Shown here: in pieces, positions 1 through 7,727 of the stretch
Numbering within the stretch: position 1 is the stretch's first letter
Layout: each line of letters opens with the position of its first letter
Origin: Acidimicrobiia bacterium
GTDB lineage: Bacteria; Actinomycetota; Acidimicrobiia; Spongiisociales; ZC4RG35
NCBI GenBank assembly: GCA_029865445.1
Contig: JAOUGY010000001.1
Span: forward strand, 1 to 38,864
Direction: 5' to 3'
Length of the DNA stretch: 38,864 nucleotides
Program-made: the position numbers and the translations under genes
Notes under the pieces: model-generated
Database searches by the model: none
What the model saw: the letters and a program-made list of their open reading frames with translations, nothing else
What the model was told of the DNA's origin: nothing

Positions 1-105
1 ACTGGGGACTGGGGACTGGGGACTGGCGACTGGCGACTGGCGACTGGCGACTGGCGACTGGCGACTGGCGACTGGCGACTGGCGACTGGCGACTGGCGAC
101 TGGCG
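1..105. repeat. Heptamer tandem repeat (about 15 copies)
   Basis: Fifteen head-to-tail 7-bp units run from the window edge: three ACTGGGG, then twelve ACTGGCG, with no other variants. The array probably continues beyond the left edge. It ends 1 bp before the stop codon of otsB, so it occupies the immediate 3' flank of that gene. The unit length is not a multiple of 3. Copy-number change by slippage is expected for such an array (inference). Confidence 0.95.
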
Positions 106-106
106 G

Positions 107-805
107 CTATTCCCGAAGCTGCTCGAGGAGGGTCACGACCTCTCGTGGTCCGTCGACTCGGAATCGGGCCGCCGTCGGCCCCGGTCCGACCTTCACTCCC
201 ACGTCGATCGGCCCCAAGCCGGCAAACACCGTCTCGTCGGTTGTGTCGTCCCCGGCGAAGAACACGGCGTCGGCGGCGCAGCGGCTTCGCAGTTCCGCCA
301 CCGCCAGGCCCTTGTCGACGGCGACAAACCCGACGTCGACGACCCGCTTGCCAAACGTCACCTCGGGGTGCCCGGCCAGCGCCCGGGCTGCGTCGGCGAC
401 CACCGCCGACTCGTCCTCGACGGCTCGGGTGTGCAGCACCAGGGAGAGCTCCTTGGCTTCGACCCAGGCTCCGGGATGCCGGGCGGCTACGCCGTCGAGC
501 AGTGCGGCCATCTCGTCGTAGCCTGCCGGTCGATCCACGCTGACGCCGTCCCAGGCCGCACCGTGCTCGCCGACGAGGGTCAACCCGGGGATCGGGATCA
601 GTCGCCGCAGGTCTGCGAGTCGGCGCCCCGAAACAACGGCCACCGTGATACCCGACGTTCCGGCGAGCCTCGCCAAGGCTTGAAGCGCCCCAGGAGTCGG
701 GACCGCCGCCGCGGGGTCGCTCACGATCTCGGACAGGGTTCCGTCGAAGTCCACCACCACGAGCAGGGGTCGGGGCAGCCGCGCCACGGCATCGCCGACA
801 CTCAT
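107..805 (-). CDS. otsB: Trehalose-6-phosphate phosphatase
   Basis: This 232-residue HAD-superfamily phosphatase removes phosphate from trehalose 6-phosphate to give trehalose, the second step of the OtsAB pathway in the cytoplasm. Motif I is visible as DFDGTLSEI near residue 25, with the nucleophile and acid-base aspartates. Motif III/IV is GDDTTDETVF near residue 190. A VVSGRR segment carries the motif II serine. The start chosen is the ATG at 805, which overlaps the otsA stop in ATGA and implies translational coupling. An open frame continues upstream to 1528, but there it only shadows otsA. The length is slightly below the usual 240-270 residues. The stop codon abuts the heptamer repeat array. 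Confidence 0.93.
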   Translation of the reverse strand: MSVGDAVARLPRPLLVVVDFDGTLSEIVSDPAAAVPTPGALQALARLAGTSGITVAVVSGRRLADLRRLIPIPGLTLVGEHGAAWDGVSVDRPAGYDEMAALLDGVAARHPGAWVEAKELSLVLHTRAVEDESAVVADAARALAGHPEVTFGKRVVDVGFVAVDKGLAVAELRSRCAADAVFFAGDDTTDETVFAGLGPIDVGVKVGPGPTAARFRVDGPREVVTLLEQLRE

Positions 806-2193
806 CCCAGAACTGAGTCCAGACACCGTTCGGCCCATCCGTAGACGTCCCAGCGCGTCACCGCCCGCCGGAGATACCGCATCCGGTCCCGCTGCTCGCC
901 CGCTCCCAGCTCGATCGCCCTCTCGATGGTGTCGGCGAGGCCGTCGAGGTCGTACGGGTTCACGACGAGGGCACGATCGAGTTGTTCGGCCGCTCCGGCG
1001 AACTCGGACAGAACCAGTACGCCGGTGCCGTCGACCCGACACGCTATGTATTCCTTGGCAACCAGGTTCATCCCATCGCGCAACGGGGTGATGACCATCA
1101 CGTCGGCGGCCCGGTAGTAGGCCACCAGCTCCTCGCGGGCGAGGCTGCGATGGAGGTAATGCACCGGCACCCAGTCGCGGCGACCGAACTCGCCGTTGAT
1201 CCGTCCCACCAGCAGTTCGATCTGGTCGCGGATGATTTGATACTCCTCCACGCCTGCACGCGAAGGGACGGCCACCTGGACGAACGTCACCTGGCCGCGG
1301 AGATCGGGGCGCCGTTCCAGCACGGTTTGAAACGCCCGCAGCCGGAGGTCGATGCCCTTGGTGTAGTCGAGCCGATCGACACCCAACATGAGGTGGCGTG
1401 GTGATCCCAGTTCTCGCCGGAACCGAACGGCGGCATCGGCGATCTCGGGCGACCCCGCCAACGCCTTGAACTCGGCCGTGTCGATCGAGATGGGAACCGA
1501 CTCCACGGTGATGGTGCGGCCCTGCCACGACAGCTGTCCCGCGGGGCCGGTTGCAGTCGAGAAGACCCTGGCCGCCCGCGCGAAGTTTCGGGCACTCTGA
1601 CGAGTGTGAAAACCGATGACGTCGGCGCCGAGGAGGCCGGCGATGATCTCACGCCTCCACGGCAATCGGCCGAAGATCTCGACCGGAGGGAAGGGGATGT
1701 GCAGGAAGAACCCGATCCTCCGATCGGGCGTCGCGGCTCTGAGCATGGCCGGAACAAGCTGCAGTTGATAGTCCTGGACCCAGACCGGTTCGTCGACTGC
1801 GGTCTCCGAGATCACCGCGTCCGCGAATCGTTGGTTCACCACCACATAGGGCCGCCACCAGTGCCTGTGCATCTCCACCGGCCTGATCGCGTCGTGATAG
1901 AGAGGCCAGATGGTCCCGTTGCAGAAGCCCTCGTAGTAGTCGGTGAACTCCTCGGCAGAGATCGTCACCGGTACCTGGCGGATCCCTTCGAGACGAAACG
2001 GCTCCTCTTCACGGTCGGCGATGCCCGGCCAACCCACCCACGCCCCCCGTCTGTCCACGAGGATGGGAGCGAGGGCCGAAACGAGGCCTCCGGGGCTCGG
2101 AGCCCAACGGTCGGCGATGTCGTCCCAGGCCACCGGCAACCGGTTGGCCACGACGACGAGTCCCCCTCGCTGTGGCTGCATACTCCCGACCAT
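802..2193 (-). CDS. otsA: Trehalose-6-phosphate synthase (GT20)
   Basis: This 463-residue glycosyltransferase family 20 enzyme joins a nucleotide-activated glucose to glucose 6-phosphate, giving trehalose 6-phosphate. Visible family signatures are the N-terminal LVVVANRLPV, the WVQDYQLQLVP segment, FLHIPFPP, the GVDRLDYTKGI phosphate-binding loop, and the C-terminal TPLRDGMNLVAKEY donor-binding motif. The length is normal for OtsA. Two in-frame ATGs at 2193 and 2181 are possible starts. A TACTCT hexamer lies just upstream of 2193, which would suit a leaderless start; GGGAG before 2181 is too close to be a good ribosome site. The gene is divergent from cbs, with about 40 bp between them, and is coupled to otsB by a 4-bp overlap. 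Confidence 0.95.
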   Translation of the reverse strand: MVGSMQPQRGGLVVVANRLPVAWDDIADRWAPSPGGLVSALAPILVDRRGAWVGWPGIADREEEPFRLEGIRQVPVTISAEEFTDYYEGFCNGTIWPLYHDAIRPVEMHRHWWRPYVVVNQRFADAVISETAVDEPVWVQDYQLQLVPAMLRAATPDRRIGFFLHIPFPPVEIFGRLPWRREIIAGLLGADVIGFHTRQSARNFARAARVFSTATGPAGQLSWQGRTITVESVPISIDTAEFKALAGSPEIADAAVRFRRELGSPRHLMLGVDRLDYTKGIDLRLRAFQTVLERRPDLRGQVTFVQVAVPSRAGVEEYQIIRDQIELLVGRINGEFGRRDWVPVHYLHRSLAREELVAYYRAADVMVITPLRDGMNLVAKEYIACRVDGTGVLVLSEFAGAAEQLDRALVVNPYDLDGLADTIERAIELGAGEQRDRMRYLRRAVTRWDVYGWAERCLDSVLG

Positions 2194-2234
2194 ACCCAGA
2201 GTAGGCTCAAATCCAATTTCGACCCCCCGGGACC

Positions 2235-3182
2235 ATGGAGATCTTCGACGACGTCCTCGCCGCCATCGGCAACACACCCCTCGTCCGACTGGGCAGACTG
2301 CATCCCCCCGGAAACCTCGTCGCCAAAGTCGAGTACATGAACCCCGGCGGTTCGATCAAGGAGCGGATCGCCGTTTCGATGATCGACGCCGCCGAGCGGG
2401 ACGGGCTGCTCGAGGCAGGCGGGACGATCATCGAGCCGACGTCTGGTAACACCGGTGTGGGCCTGGCCCTGGTCGGAGCGGTGCGAGGGTACCGGGTGAT
2501 CTGCACCGTCCCAGACAAGGTGTCACAGGCCAAGATCGACCAACTGGCGGCCTACGGGGTCGAGGTCATCGTCACACCCACCGAGTTGCTCCCCGAGGAC
2601 GACGACTCCTATTACGGCGTGGCCCGGCGGCTCACCAGCGAGATCCCGGGGGCGTTCAATCCGAACCAGTACGCCAATCCCGCCAACCCTGCCGCCCATG
2701 AGGCGACGACGGGCCCAGAGTTGTGGCGTCAGACCGAGGGTCGGCTCGACGTCCTCGTGGCAGGGGTGGGTACGGGCGGCACGATCACCGGATGCGCCCG
2801 TTATCTGAAACCGCTCAAGCCCGAGATCGAGATCGTGGGGGCGGACCCGGAAGGTTCCATCTATTCGGCGGGACCCGACGACGAGATCCACCAGTACTAC
2901 GTCGAGGGAGTCGGTGAGGACTTCTATCCGGACACCGTCCAACTCGACCTGATCGACCGGTTCATCAAGGTCGCCGATGCCGAGTCGTTTGCCATGACGC
3001 GCCGCCTCGCCCGCGAGGAGGGATTGCTCGTGGGCGGTTCGTGCGGAATGGCGGCCCATGCGGCCCTCGAGGTGGCCCGCGAGGACGACTCGCGGCTCGT
3101 GGTGGTCATTCTCCCCGACTCGGGTCGTGGCTACCTCGAAAAGGTGTTCAACGACACCTGGATGTCAGAGCACGGTTTCTGA
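2235..3182 (+). CDS. cbs: Cystathionine beta-synthase without CBS domains
   Basis: This 315-residue fold-type II PLP enzyme most likely condenses serine with homocysteine to cystathionine; O-acetylserine sulfhydrylase activity is the alternative. The PLP lysine lies in NPGGSIKER (about K42). The substrate loop is EPTSGNTG and the phosphate loop is GVGTGGTITG. The ASANPA-type region reads NPNQYANPANPAAHE and the C-terminus is YLEKVFNDTWMSEHGF, both CBS-like. Actinobacterial Cbs proteins of about 460 residues continue into a Bateman (CBS pair) domain here. In this gene a TGA follows directly and the next 10 bp lead into the 3' end of metB, so the regulatory domain is absent. Convergence with metB supports a transsulfuration role. 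Confidence 0.88.
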   Translation: MEIFDDVLAAIGNTPLVRLGRLHPPGNLVAKVEYMNPGGSIKERIAVSMIDAAERDGLLEAGGTIIEPTSGNTGVGLALVGAVRGYRVICTVPDKVSQAKIDQLAAYGVEVIVTPTELLPEDDDSYYGVARRLTSEIPGAFNPNQYANPANPAAHEATTGPELWRQTEGRLDVLVAGVGTGGTITGCARYLKPLKPEIEIVGADPEGSIYSAGPDDEIHQYYVEGVGEDFYPDTVQLDLIDRFIKVADAESFAMTRRLAREEGLLVGGSCGMAAHAALEVAREDDSRLVVVILPDSGRGYLEKVFNDTWMSEHGF

Positions 3183-3192
3183 CCCAGTTCGG

Positions 3193-4344
3193 TCAAATCG
3201 AAGCGAGAGCCTTGTCGAGGTCTTCGATGAGATCTTCGACATCTTCCATGCCGACCGACAACCGCACCAAGCCGTCGGTGATTCCCGCGGCCAACCGTGC
3301 ATCGCGCGGCATGTCACCGTGGGTCATGGTCACCGGGTGCGTGATCAGGGATTCCACCGACCCCAGGTTCTCGGCCAGCGACCACAACTCGACCGCACCC
3401 ATGAGGTCTTTGCCGGCCTGCACACCGCCGACCACCTCGAACCAGGCCATGGCCCCGAATCCACTGGCTTGACGCTGGGCGAGGTCGTGTTGCGGGAACG
3501 ACGCCAGGCCCGGATACCCGACCCTCTCGACCTTCGGGTGTGACTCGAGGAACGTGGCGACGGCCATCGCGTTCGCCGACTGCCGATCCATGCGCTCCGA
3601 CAGCGTCTTCGTGCCCTGGAGTGTCAGCCAGGCCACCTGCGGCGACATGATGAGACCCATCGACTTCATGATGAACCGGAAACGTTCGTCCAGGGCAGGA
3701 TCGGCGGCAACCACGGCTCCACCGAGGGTGGCGTTGTGTCCGTCGAGGTACTTCGTAGTGGCGTGCACGACGACGTCGGCCCCCAACTCGATAGGGCGCT
3801 GGTAGTACGGACTCAGGAACGTGTTGTCCACGGCGTGAACGACACCGGCAGACGACGCTATCTCGGATATGGCTGCCAGATCGGTCAGCTTGAGTGTCGG
3901 ATTCGCCGGGGTCTCTGTGAACACGAGTTTCGTCTCGGCTCTCATGGCAGCCTCGACCACCTCCGGTCGGGAGGTGTCGACGAAGGAGAATTCGACACCG
4001 AACCGGCTCAACACCTGGGCAGCGAACCTGTGCGTTCCCCCGTACACGACATCGGAGACGATGGCGTGATCACCTGCGTTGAGGAGCGCCATCATCACCG
4101 AGACTGTCGCTGCCATACCCGACCCGTACGCCGTCGCCGCCACACCGCCCTCGAGGGCCGCCATCCGCCGCTCGAACGCGGCCACCGTCGGGTTGCCCGC
4201 CCTGGTGTATGAGAACCCCTTCTCCATGTACCCATCGACCGACTCCTGCACGAATGTCGTGGACTGGTAGATGGGGGTGATGATGGCACCGGTGGTCGGG
4301 TCCGGCTCGACGCCGGCGTGTATCTGATCGGTTCGGAATCCCAT
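3193..4344 (-). CDS. metB: Cystathionine gamma-synthase / gamma-lyase family
   Basis: This 383-residue Cys/Met-metabolism PLP enzyme makes cystathionine from cysteine and an activated homoserine, or splits it in the reverse direction. The PLP-binding lysine is in HATTKYLDGH (about K198). YTRAGNPT (residues 46-53) carries the phosphate-binding Tyr and Arg, and AVDNTF carries the cofactor Asp (about D173). The length is typical. The ATG at 4344 has no Shine-Dalgarno sequence. It sits 6 nt after TAGCAT, with GTGACA 17 nt further upstream, so the message is probably leaderless. Pairing with cbs resembles the mycobacterial cbs-metB locus. The sequence alone does not separate synthase from lyase; synthase is favoured by context. 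Confidence 0.9.
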   Translation of the reverse strand: MGFRTDQIHAGVEPDPTTGAIITPIYQSTTFVQESVDGYMEKGFSYTRAGNPTVAAFERRMAALEGGVAATAYGSGMAATVSVMMALLNAGDHAIVSDVVYGGTHRFAAQVLSRFGVEFSFVDTSRPEVVEAAMRAETKLVFTETPANPTLKLTDLAAISEIASSAGVVHAVDNTFLSPYYQRPIELGADVVVHATTKYLDGHNATLGGAVVAADPALDERFRFIMKSMGLIMSPQVAWLTLQGTKTLSERMDRQSANAMAVATFLESHPKVERVGYPGLASFPQHDLAQRQASGFGAMAWFEVVGGVQAGKDLMGAVELWSLAENLGSVESLITHPVTMTHGDMPRDARLAAGITDGLVRLSVGMEDVEDLIEDLDKALASI

Positions 4345-4350
4345 CGGGTC

Positions 4351-4379
4351 ATGCTACGCCCGGCCGAGACCTGTGTCAC
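4351..4379 (-). promoter_or_regulatory. metB promoter, probably leaderless
   Basis: On the minus strand GTGACA (4379-4374) and TAGCAT (4356-4351) are separated by exactly 17 nt, a good match to the TTGACA/TAnnnT actinobacterial consensus. The metB ATG begins 6 nt after the -10 box, so transcription would start at or next to the start codon. This gives metB its own promoter downstream of the terminator at 4528-4557. Confidence 0.6.
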
Positions 4380-4406
4380 CGCCCGCACGGCGGAACCCCA
4401 CCACCT

Positions 4407-4526
4407 CCCCCTGCACAACAAACACCCGGGCCACCCGATACGAACGAACCACACCGCCCAACCCACACCTCCGCCACCAACACCGCGCGTGGGGGTCGCA
4501 AGGGTGTCACCCCCCTGCACAACAAA
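4407..4526. repeat. Exact 16-bp direct repeat, two copies
   Basis: CCCCCTGCACAACAAA occurs at 4407-4422 and again at 4511-4526, 104 bp apart in the same orientation. On the minus strand each copy reads as a T-rich tail followed by GCAGGGGG. The 4511 copy forms the tail of the strong terminator. The 4407 copy follows a much weaker CGGG-TGG-CCCG hairpin. A duplicated terminator tail or a duplicated regulatory site are both possible. Confidence 0.7.
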
Positions 4527-4785
4527 AACGACACCCCGCCGGTGGGCGGGGTGTCGTCAAGCCTTCGAGCTTCCTCGTCGCCTCGGCCCGGCTATCGGGT
4601 GGGGCGACGCCCTGGGGGGACCAGCTCCAGAGTTCTCGGAGGTCGGTGGTCCGAGTTGGAGTCGCTACCTGACTCTCCCGTGTGGGAGGCGAGTCGCGCC
4701 TCGCATGGCAAAGCGCCACTCAGCGCTCGGCCACCTCCAGAGTCCCGTAAGAACTATGCAACTAGGACCACCTCCTTTCTCTGGT
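4524..4785 (-). ncRNA. Candidate structured small RNA or leader, family unknown
   Basis: The minus strand from about 4785 to the terminator tail at 4524 folds into a chain of local hairpins, including arms AGCGC/GCGCT, GAGGCG/CGCCTC, GAGTC/GACTC and CTCGG/CCGAG. It starts with AGAAAGGAGGTGGTCC (4780-4765), which is complementary to the 16S rRNA 3' end at 15 of 16 positions. The GGTGGTCC within that can instead pair with GGACCACC on the same strand at 4652-4645. A 13-bp rho-independent terminator closes the unit. A weak promoter (TTTCCC, 17 nt, CACAAT) lies just upstream. Short frames exist inside: 13 codons from a TTG, then TGA, then a 70-codon GTG frame ending GCRFCCAGG, so a regulatory peptide leader is an alternative. 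I recognise no Rfam family. Confidence 0.45.
4528..4557 (-). terminator. Rho-independent terminator
   Basis: A 13-bp perfect GC-rich stem (core CGACACCCCGCC) with a 4-nt loop is followed on the minus strand by TTTTTGTTGT. Read on the plus strand there is no T-tract, so it serves minus-strand transcription coming from about 4785 toward metB. Confidence 0.88.
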
Positions 4786-4858
4786 GATGTGATTGTGCCA
4801 CGACACCGGCACTAGGGAAAGGGATTTCGTCGATTTGATCGCCCAGTAGATTCGCTCG

Positions 4859-5569
4859 ATGTTCGAATGGTCGATGGCTGCACTCGTGACATTCTTCGCC
4901 GCCTTGGTGCAAGGGGTGATCGGCTTCGGACTCGGCGTGGTTTCGGTGCCGATCCTTACGTTGCTGGATCCGGTCTTCACTCCGATCCCCCAGCTCATGA
5001 TGTCTGTCCCCCTCGCCTTCGGCACCGCGTTCCGGGAGTGGACCGACGTCGACAAGGCGGGGATCGGTTGGGTCACACTGGGCCGTCTCCCCGGTGCGAT
5101 CGCCGGCACATGGCTCCTGACCCGCATTTCCGACGACGTTCTCGGAGTCGTGATCGGCGTCATCGTGCTCGCCGCCGTCGTCGTCTCGAATCGCGGGTGG
5201 TACGTGCCGATCACTCGCACGAGTCGATTGGCTGCGGGGGTGACCGCCGGATTCACGGGAACCACGTCGGGAATCGGTGGCCCACCCATCGCACTCCTCT
5301 ACAGGAGGTCGCGTCCGGAAGAGGCGCGGTCGACGGTGGGAGCCCTGCTTGCGATCGGGCTGTTCGTGAATCTCGCGGTGCTCGGCGCCGCGGGAGCGAT
5401 CGAACAGTCCGACATCGATGTGAGCCTCCGCCTCGTCGTCCCCGCGCTGGCCGGTTTCGGGGCGAGTTCACTCGTGAAGGGACGTGTCGACGCCGGCCGG
5501 TTTCGGGCGGGCGTTCTCGTAGTCTCCGGCGCCGCAGCAGGGGCACTCGTGCTCAGGTCCTTCTTTTGA
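4859..5569 (+). CDS. TauE/SafE-family membrane permease
   Basis: This 236-residue integral membrane protein of the TauE/SafE (DUF81) family is made mostly of hydrophobic segments, about 7-8 predicted helices. The family signatures are visible: GVIGFGLGVVSVP near residue 20 in the first half and the matching GFTGTTSGIGGPPIALL near residue 140 in the second half, the internal repeat typical of these proteins. Family members are linked to export of sulfite, sulfoacetate or related anions. The neighbouring cbs and metB genes are sulfur genes, which is suggestive only. The start is the ATG at 4859, with no clear ribosome site. The substrate is unknown. Confidence 0.85.
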   Translation: MFEWSMAALVTFFAALVQGVIGFGLGVVSVPILTLLDPVFTPIPQLMMSVPLAFGTAFREWTDVDKAGIGWVTLGRLPGAIAGTWLLTRISDDVLGVVIGVIVLAAVVVSNRGWYVPITRTSRLAAGVTAGFTGTTSGIGGPPIALLYRRSRPEEARSTVGALLAIGLFVNLAVLGAAGAIEQSDIDVSLRLVVPALAGFGASSLVKGRVDAGRFRAGVLVVSGAAAGALVLRSFF

Positions 5570-5572
5570 CGA

Positions 5573-6220
5573 TCACCGACCGTAGCCGGGGTTGTCGAAG
5601 ATCACGGTTCGCGAAGGGCCGAGATCGTCGTCGACCGGTTCGCGGGTGACCCACACCCTCGGATAGTCCGATCGAGCCACCCCGATGGATGTCTCGAAGA
5701 CGCCGTCCGAGGTGAACGACCCTGCTGACACGTGGCGACCGTCGTCTGCCGTCAGCCAGACCTCGTAATACTCATCGGGCCCGAGCGGTTCGACGCCGGA
5801 CACATCGAAGCGCATTCTCGTGGTGCCATCGACGAGCCAGCCCTCGACATGGGCGGACGCACCCCGTGCGGTCTCACCAGCGACCAGAGCCACTTCCCAG
5901 TCCGGCGCGGGAGAGCGGCCGGCCACGACACCTGCCGCGATCACGGCGACGGCAGCGACCGCAGCGACGATGGACCCTGCCACCCGTCCCCGTCGTCCCG
6001 GTCGGCCGGCCGGATTGGCCTTCGCGGAGACCTCGGCCACCACCCGCTCGGCAAGATCGGGGGCGGGGAGCTCCCATAGGGTCGGATCGGCCAGCTCATT
6101 CCGCAACCGGTCGAGAGCACTCCGGCTCGACCGGCACGAGGCGCACCCCGCCATGTGTGACTCGACCGCCGGACCGACGTCCCCGGCGAGATAGAGCGTC
6201 TGGCATTGTTCACACGTCAT
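5573..6220 (-). CDS. Zinc-finger anti-sigma factor, RskA-like
   Basis: This 215-residue protein is predicted to hold the adjacent ECF sigma factor at the membrane. The N-terminal anti-sigma zinc finger shows the HxxxCxxC pattern as HMAGCASC (about residues 22-29), with CEQC near residue 3. A single transmembrane helix runs about residues 82-102 (GSIVAAVAAVAVIAAGVVAG). The C-terminal domain, with DEYYEVWL and a beta-rich region, resembles RskA extracytoplasmic domains. Its ATG overlaps the sigma-factor stop in ATGA, so the two are translationally coupled. Release is expected by regulated proteolysis, as in SigK/RskA; the inducing signal cannot be read from the sequence. Confidence 0.87.
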   Translation of the reverse strand: MTCEQCQTLYLAGDVGPAVESHMAGCASCRSSRSALDRLRNELADPTLWELPAPDLAERVVAEVSAKANPAGRPGRRGRVAGSIVAAVAAVAVIAAGVVAGRSPAPDWEVALVAGETARGASAHVEGWLVDGTTRMRFDVSGVEPLGPDEYYEVWLTADDGRHVSAGSFTSDGVFETSIGVARSDYPRVWVTREPVDDDLGPSRTVIFDNPGYGR

Positions 6221-6762
6221 GCGCTCGCCTCCCTCAGGTGTGCCAGCAGTTCAGCCAGTCTCCGATGCGCCCGATGGGAACGGGATTTCACCGTGCCGAC
6301 CGGAATCCCGAGCTGCTCGGCGGTCTCCTCGTGAGTGAGCCCCCGATAGTGCGTGGCCTCGATCACAGTTTTTTCGTCTTCGGTCAACTTGTCCAAGGCG
6401 GACCGTACCTCCCACGCTTCCCACATCCCTTCGAACGACGGTGGGAGCGCCACGATCTCGGTGTCGTCATCGCGGTCGACTCGGTGCCGCCGCTCACGAC
6501 GGTAGGCATCGACCGCTGCTCGCCGGGCGATGGCGTAGAGCCAAGGCCCCGGATCCTTCTCGGGATCGAATCGGTCGGCGGCACGCCAGGCTTGAAGAAA
6601 CGTCTGCTGGACGACCTCTTCCGCCAAGCCACGATCACCGAGCGACCGGTATGCCACCGTGAACACAGCCCGCCCATAGCGGCCGTACAACTGCCGCACT
6701 GCCTCGGCGTCTCCGGTACGAAACCTCCGAAGCAGTCGCTGATCCGTCATGTAGCCATCCAT
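6217..6762 (-). CDS. ECF RNA polymerase sigma factor
   Basis: This 181-residue extracytoplasmic-function sigma factor has region 2 at about residues 15-90 (LYGRYGRAVFTVAYRSLGD, then PWLYAIARRAAVDAYRRE) and region 4 at about 125-175, including the helix-turn-helix HEETAEQLGIPVGTVKSRSHRA. It directs transcription of an unknown regulon and is coupled to the anti-sigma gene by a 4-bp overlap. The start chosen is the ATG at 6762, with AGGGG about 9 nt upstream; 6750 is the alternative. A longer open frame upstream to 7158 runs into the next gene and is not used. The pair belongs to the SigK-like class by partner type (inference). Confidence 0.92.
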   Translation of the reverse strand: MDGYMTDQRLLRRFRTGDAEAVRQLYGRYGRAVFTVAYRSLGDRGLAEEVVQQTFLQAWRAADRFDPEKDPGPWLYAIARRAAVDAYRRERRHRVDRDDDTEIVALPPSFEGMWEAWEVRSALDKLTEDEKTVIEATHYRGLTHEETAEQLGIPVGTVKSRSHRAHRRLAELLAHLREASA

Positions 6763-6791
6763 ACGCCGTGACCCCTGGAATCGGTTCGCGC

Positions 6792-7727
6792 TCACACGAC
6801 CACGTTGATCCAGTCTCCGTCCCCTTCGAAGGCATCGAGGTTGGCGAGGAACACATCGAGGAGTCGCTCTCCATACCGTGGGGAAAGCCCCCCGGAGTGC
6901 GGGGTCATCACCACCCGCGGGTGGTCCCACAGCGGTGAGTCGACCGGCAGCGGCTCCACGACGAACACATCCAGACCAGCTCCTCTCAACGAGCCTGTGT
7001 CGAGCGCCTCCAAGAGCGCCGCCTCGTCGATCGCCGAGCCCCGGCCTACGTTGACGATCCACCCGGCGCCCAGGGCCTCTAGCTCGTCGGCACCGACGAT
7101 TCCACGAGTCTCCGGAGTGTGGGGAAGGGTGCACACAACGATGTCTGCCATCTCGCACACGGCCTTGGTGTGGGTCGGCGGCAAGACGAGGCGTGCCACT
7201 CCGGAGTAGTCGGCGGGATTCGTTTTGGTGCCGATCACATCCATGCCCCAGGCCACGGCGCGAGCTGCCACGTGTTCACCCACCGACCCGAGGCCGAGGA
7301 TGGCCATGGTGCGACCCGAAATCTCCACGCCCATGTGGGGGCGCCACTCCCGCCTCGTGACCTCCCGCATGGCGACCCCGACCGTCCGGGTGAGCGAGAG
7401 AAGGAGCGCGAAGACATGCTCGGCAAGCTGTGGCCCATGCACTCCCCGGGCGGACGTGAGCCGGACTCCCGCTCCGGCGAGCGTCTCGAGCGGGTACTGG
7501 TCGACGCCGGCGGAAACCGACTGCACCCACCGGAGTGCCGGCGTCAGAAACGCATCCTCCCAGGAATGCGTGATGAGGATTGGCGCCGTTCTCAGCGCAT
7601 CGACCACACCTTCTAGGGACGGTTCCACAAGGTCGAAACGGGGACTCGACCGGAACGCGTCGGCTACTCCGCGGGGATGGCGGGGGTGGAGGACGGCCTT
7701 CAGAGGTTCGACGTCAGGATGTCCCAC
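6792..7727 (-). CDS. D-isomer-specific 2-hydroxyacid dehydrogenase family protein
   Basis: This 311-residue NAD(P)-dependent oxidoreductase interconverts 2-oxo and 2-hydroxy acids; the exact substrate is not deducible. The Rossmann loop is ILGLGSVGEHVA near residue 142. The catalytic set is Arg in NVGRGSAID, Glu in VVEPLPVDS and His in TPHSGG, in the family order. The N-terminal substrate-binding part is short, as in GhrA-like and other divergent members. The start is the GTG at 7727 with GGGAG a few bases upstream. It overlaps the end of the XRE-membrane gene by 28 bp on the same strand, suggesting cotranscription. Confidence 0.87.
   Translation of the reverse strand: MGHPDVEPLKAVLHPRHPRGVADAFRSSPRFDLVEPSLEGVVDALRTAPILITHSWEDAFLTPALRWVQSVSAGVDQYPLETLAGAGVRLTSARGVHGPQLAEHVFALLLSLTRTVGVAMREVTRREWRPHMGVEISGRTMAILGLGSVGEHVAARAVAWGMDVIGTKTNPADYSGVARLVLPPTHTKAVCEMADIVVCTLPHTPETRGIVGADELEALGAGWIVNVGRGSAIDEAALLEALDTGSLRGAGLDVFVVEPLPVDSPLWDHPRVVMTPHSGGLSPRYGERLLDVFLANLDAFEGDGDWINVVV

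Noticed and set aside
1..105. CRISPR array
   Set aside because: Units are 7 bp with no unique spacers; it is a simple tandem repeat.
4095..4520. Minus-strand open frame (from a GTG at 4520) overlapping the metB 5' region
   Set aside because: It runs out of frame with metB, and its product has low-complexity G/T-derived composition.
4681..4719. Selenocysteine readthrough of the in-frame TGA in the metB-upstream RNA
   Set aside because: A tRNA-Sec exists, but I see no convincing SECIS hairpin at the right distance, and the frame may not be translated at all.
4560..4800. SAM riboswitch (S-box or SAM-IV), T-box or cobalamin riboswitch upstream of metB
   Set aside because: I could not find the conserved core sequences of these families; the element also sits before a separate metB promoter.
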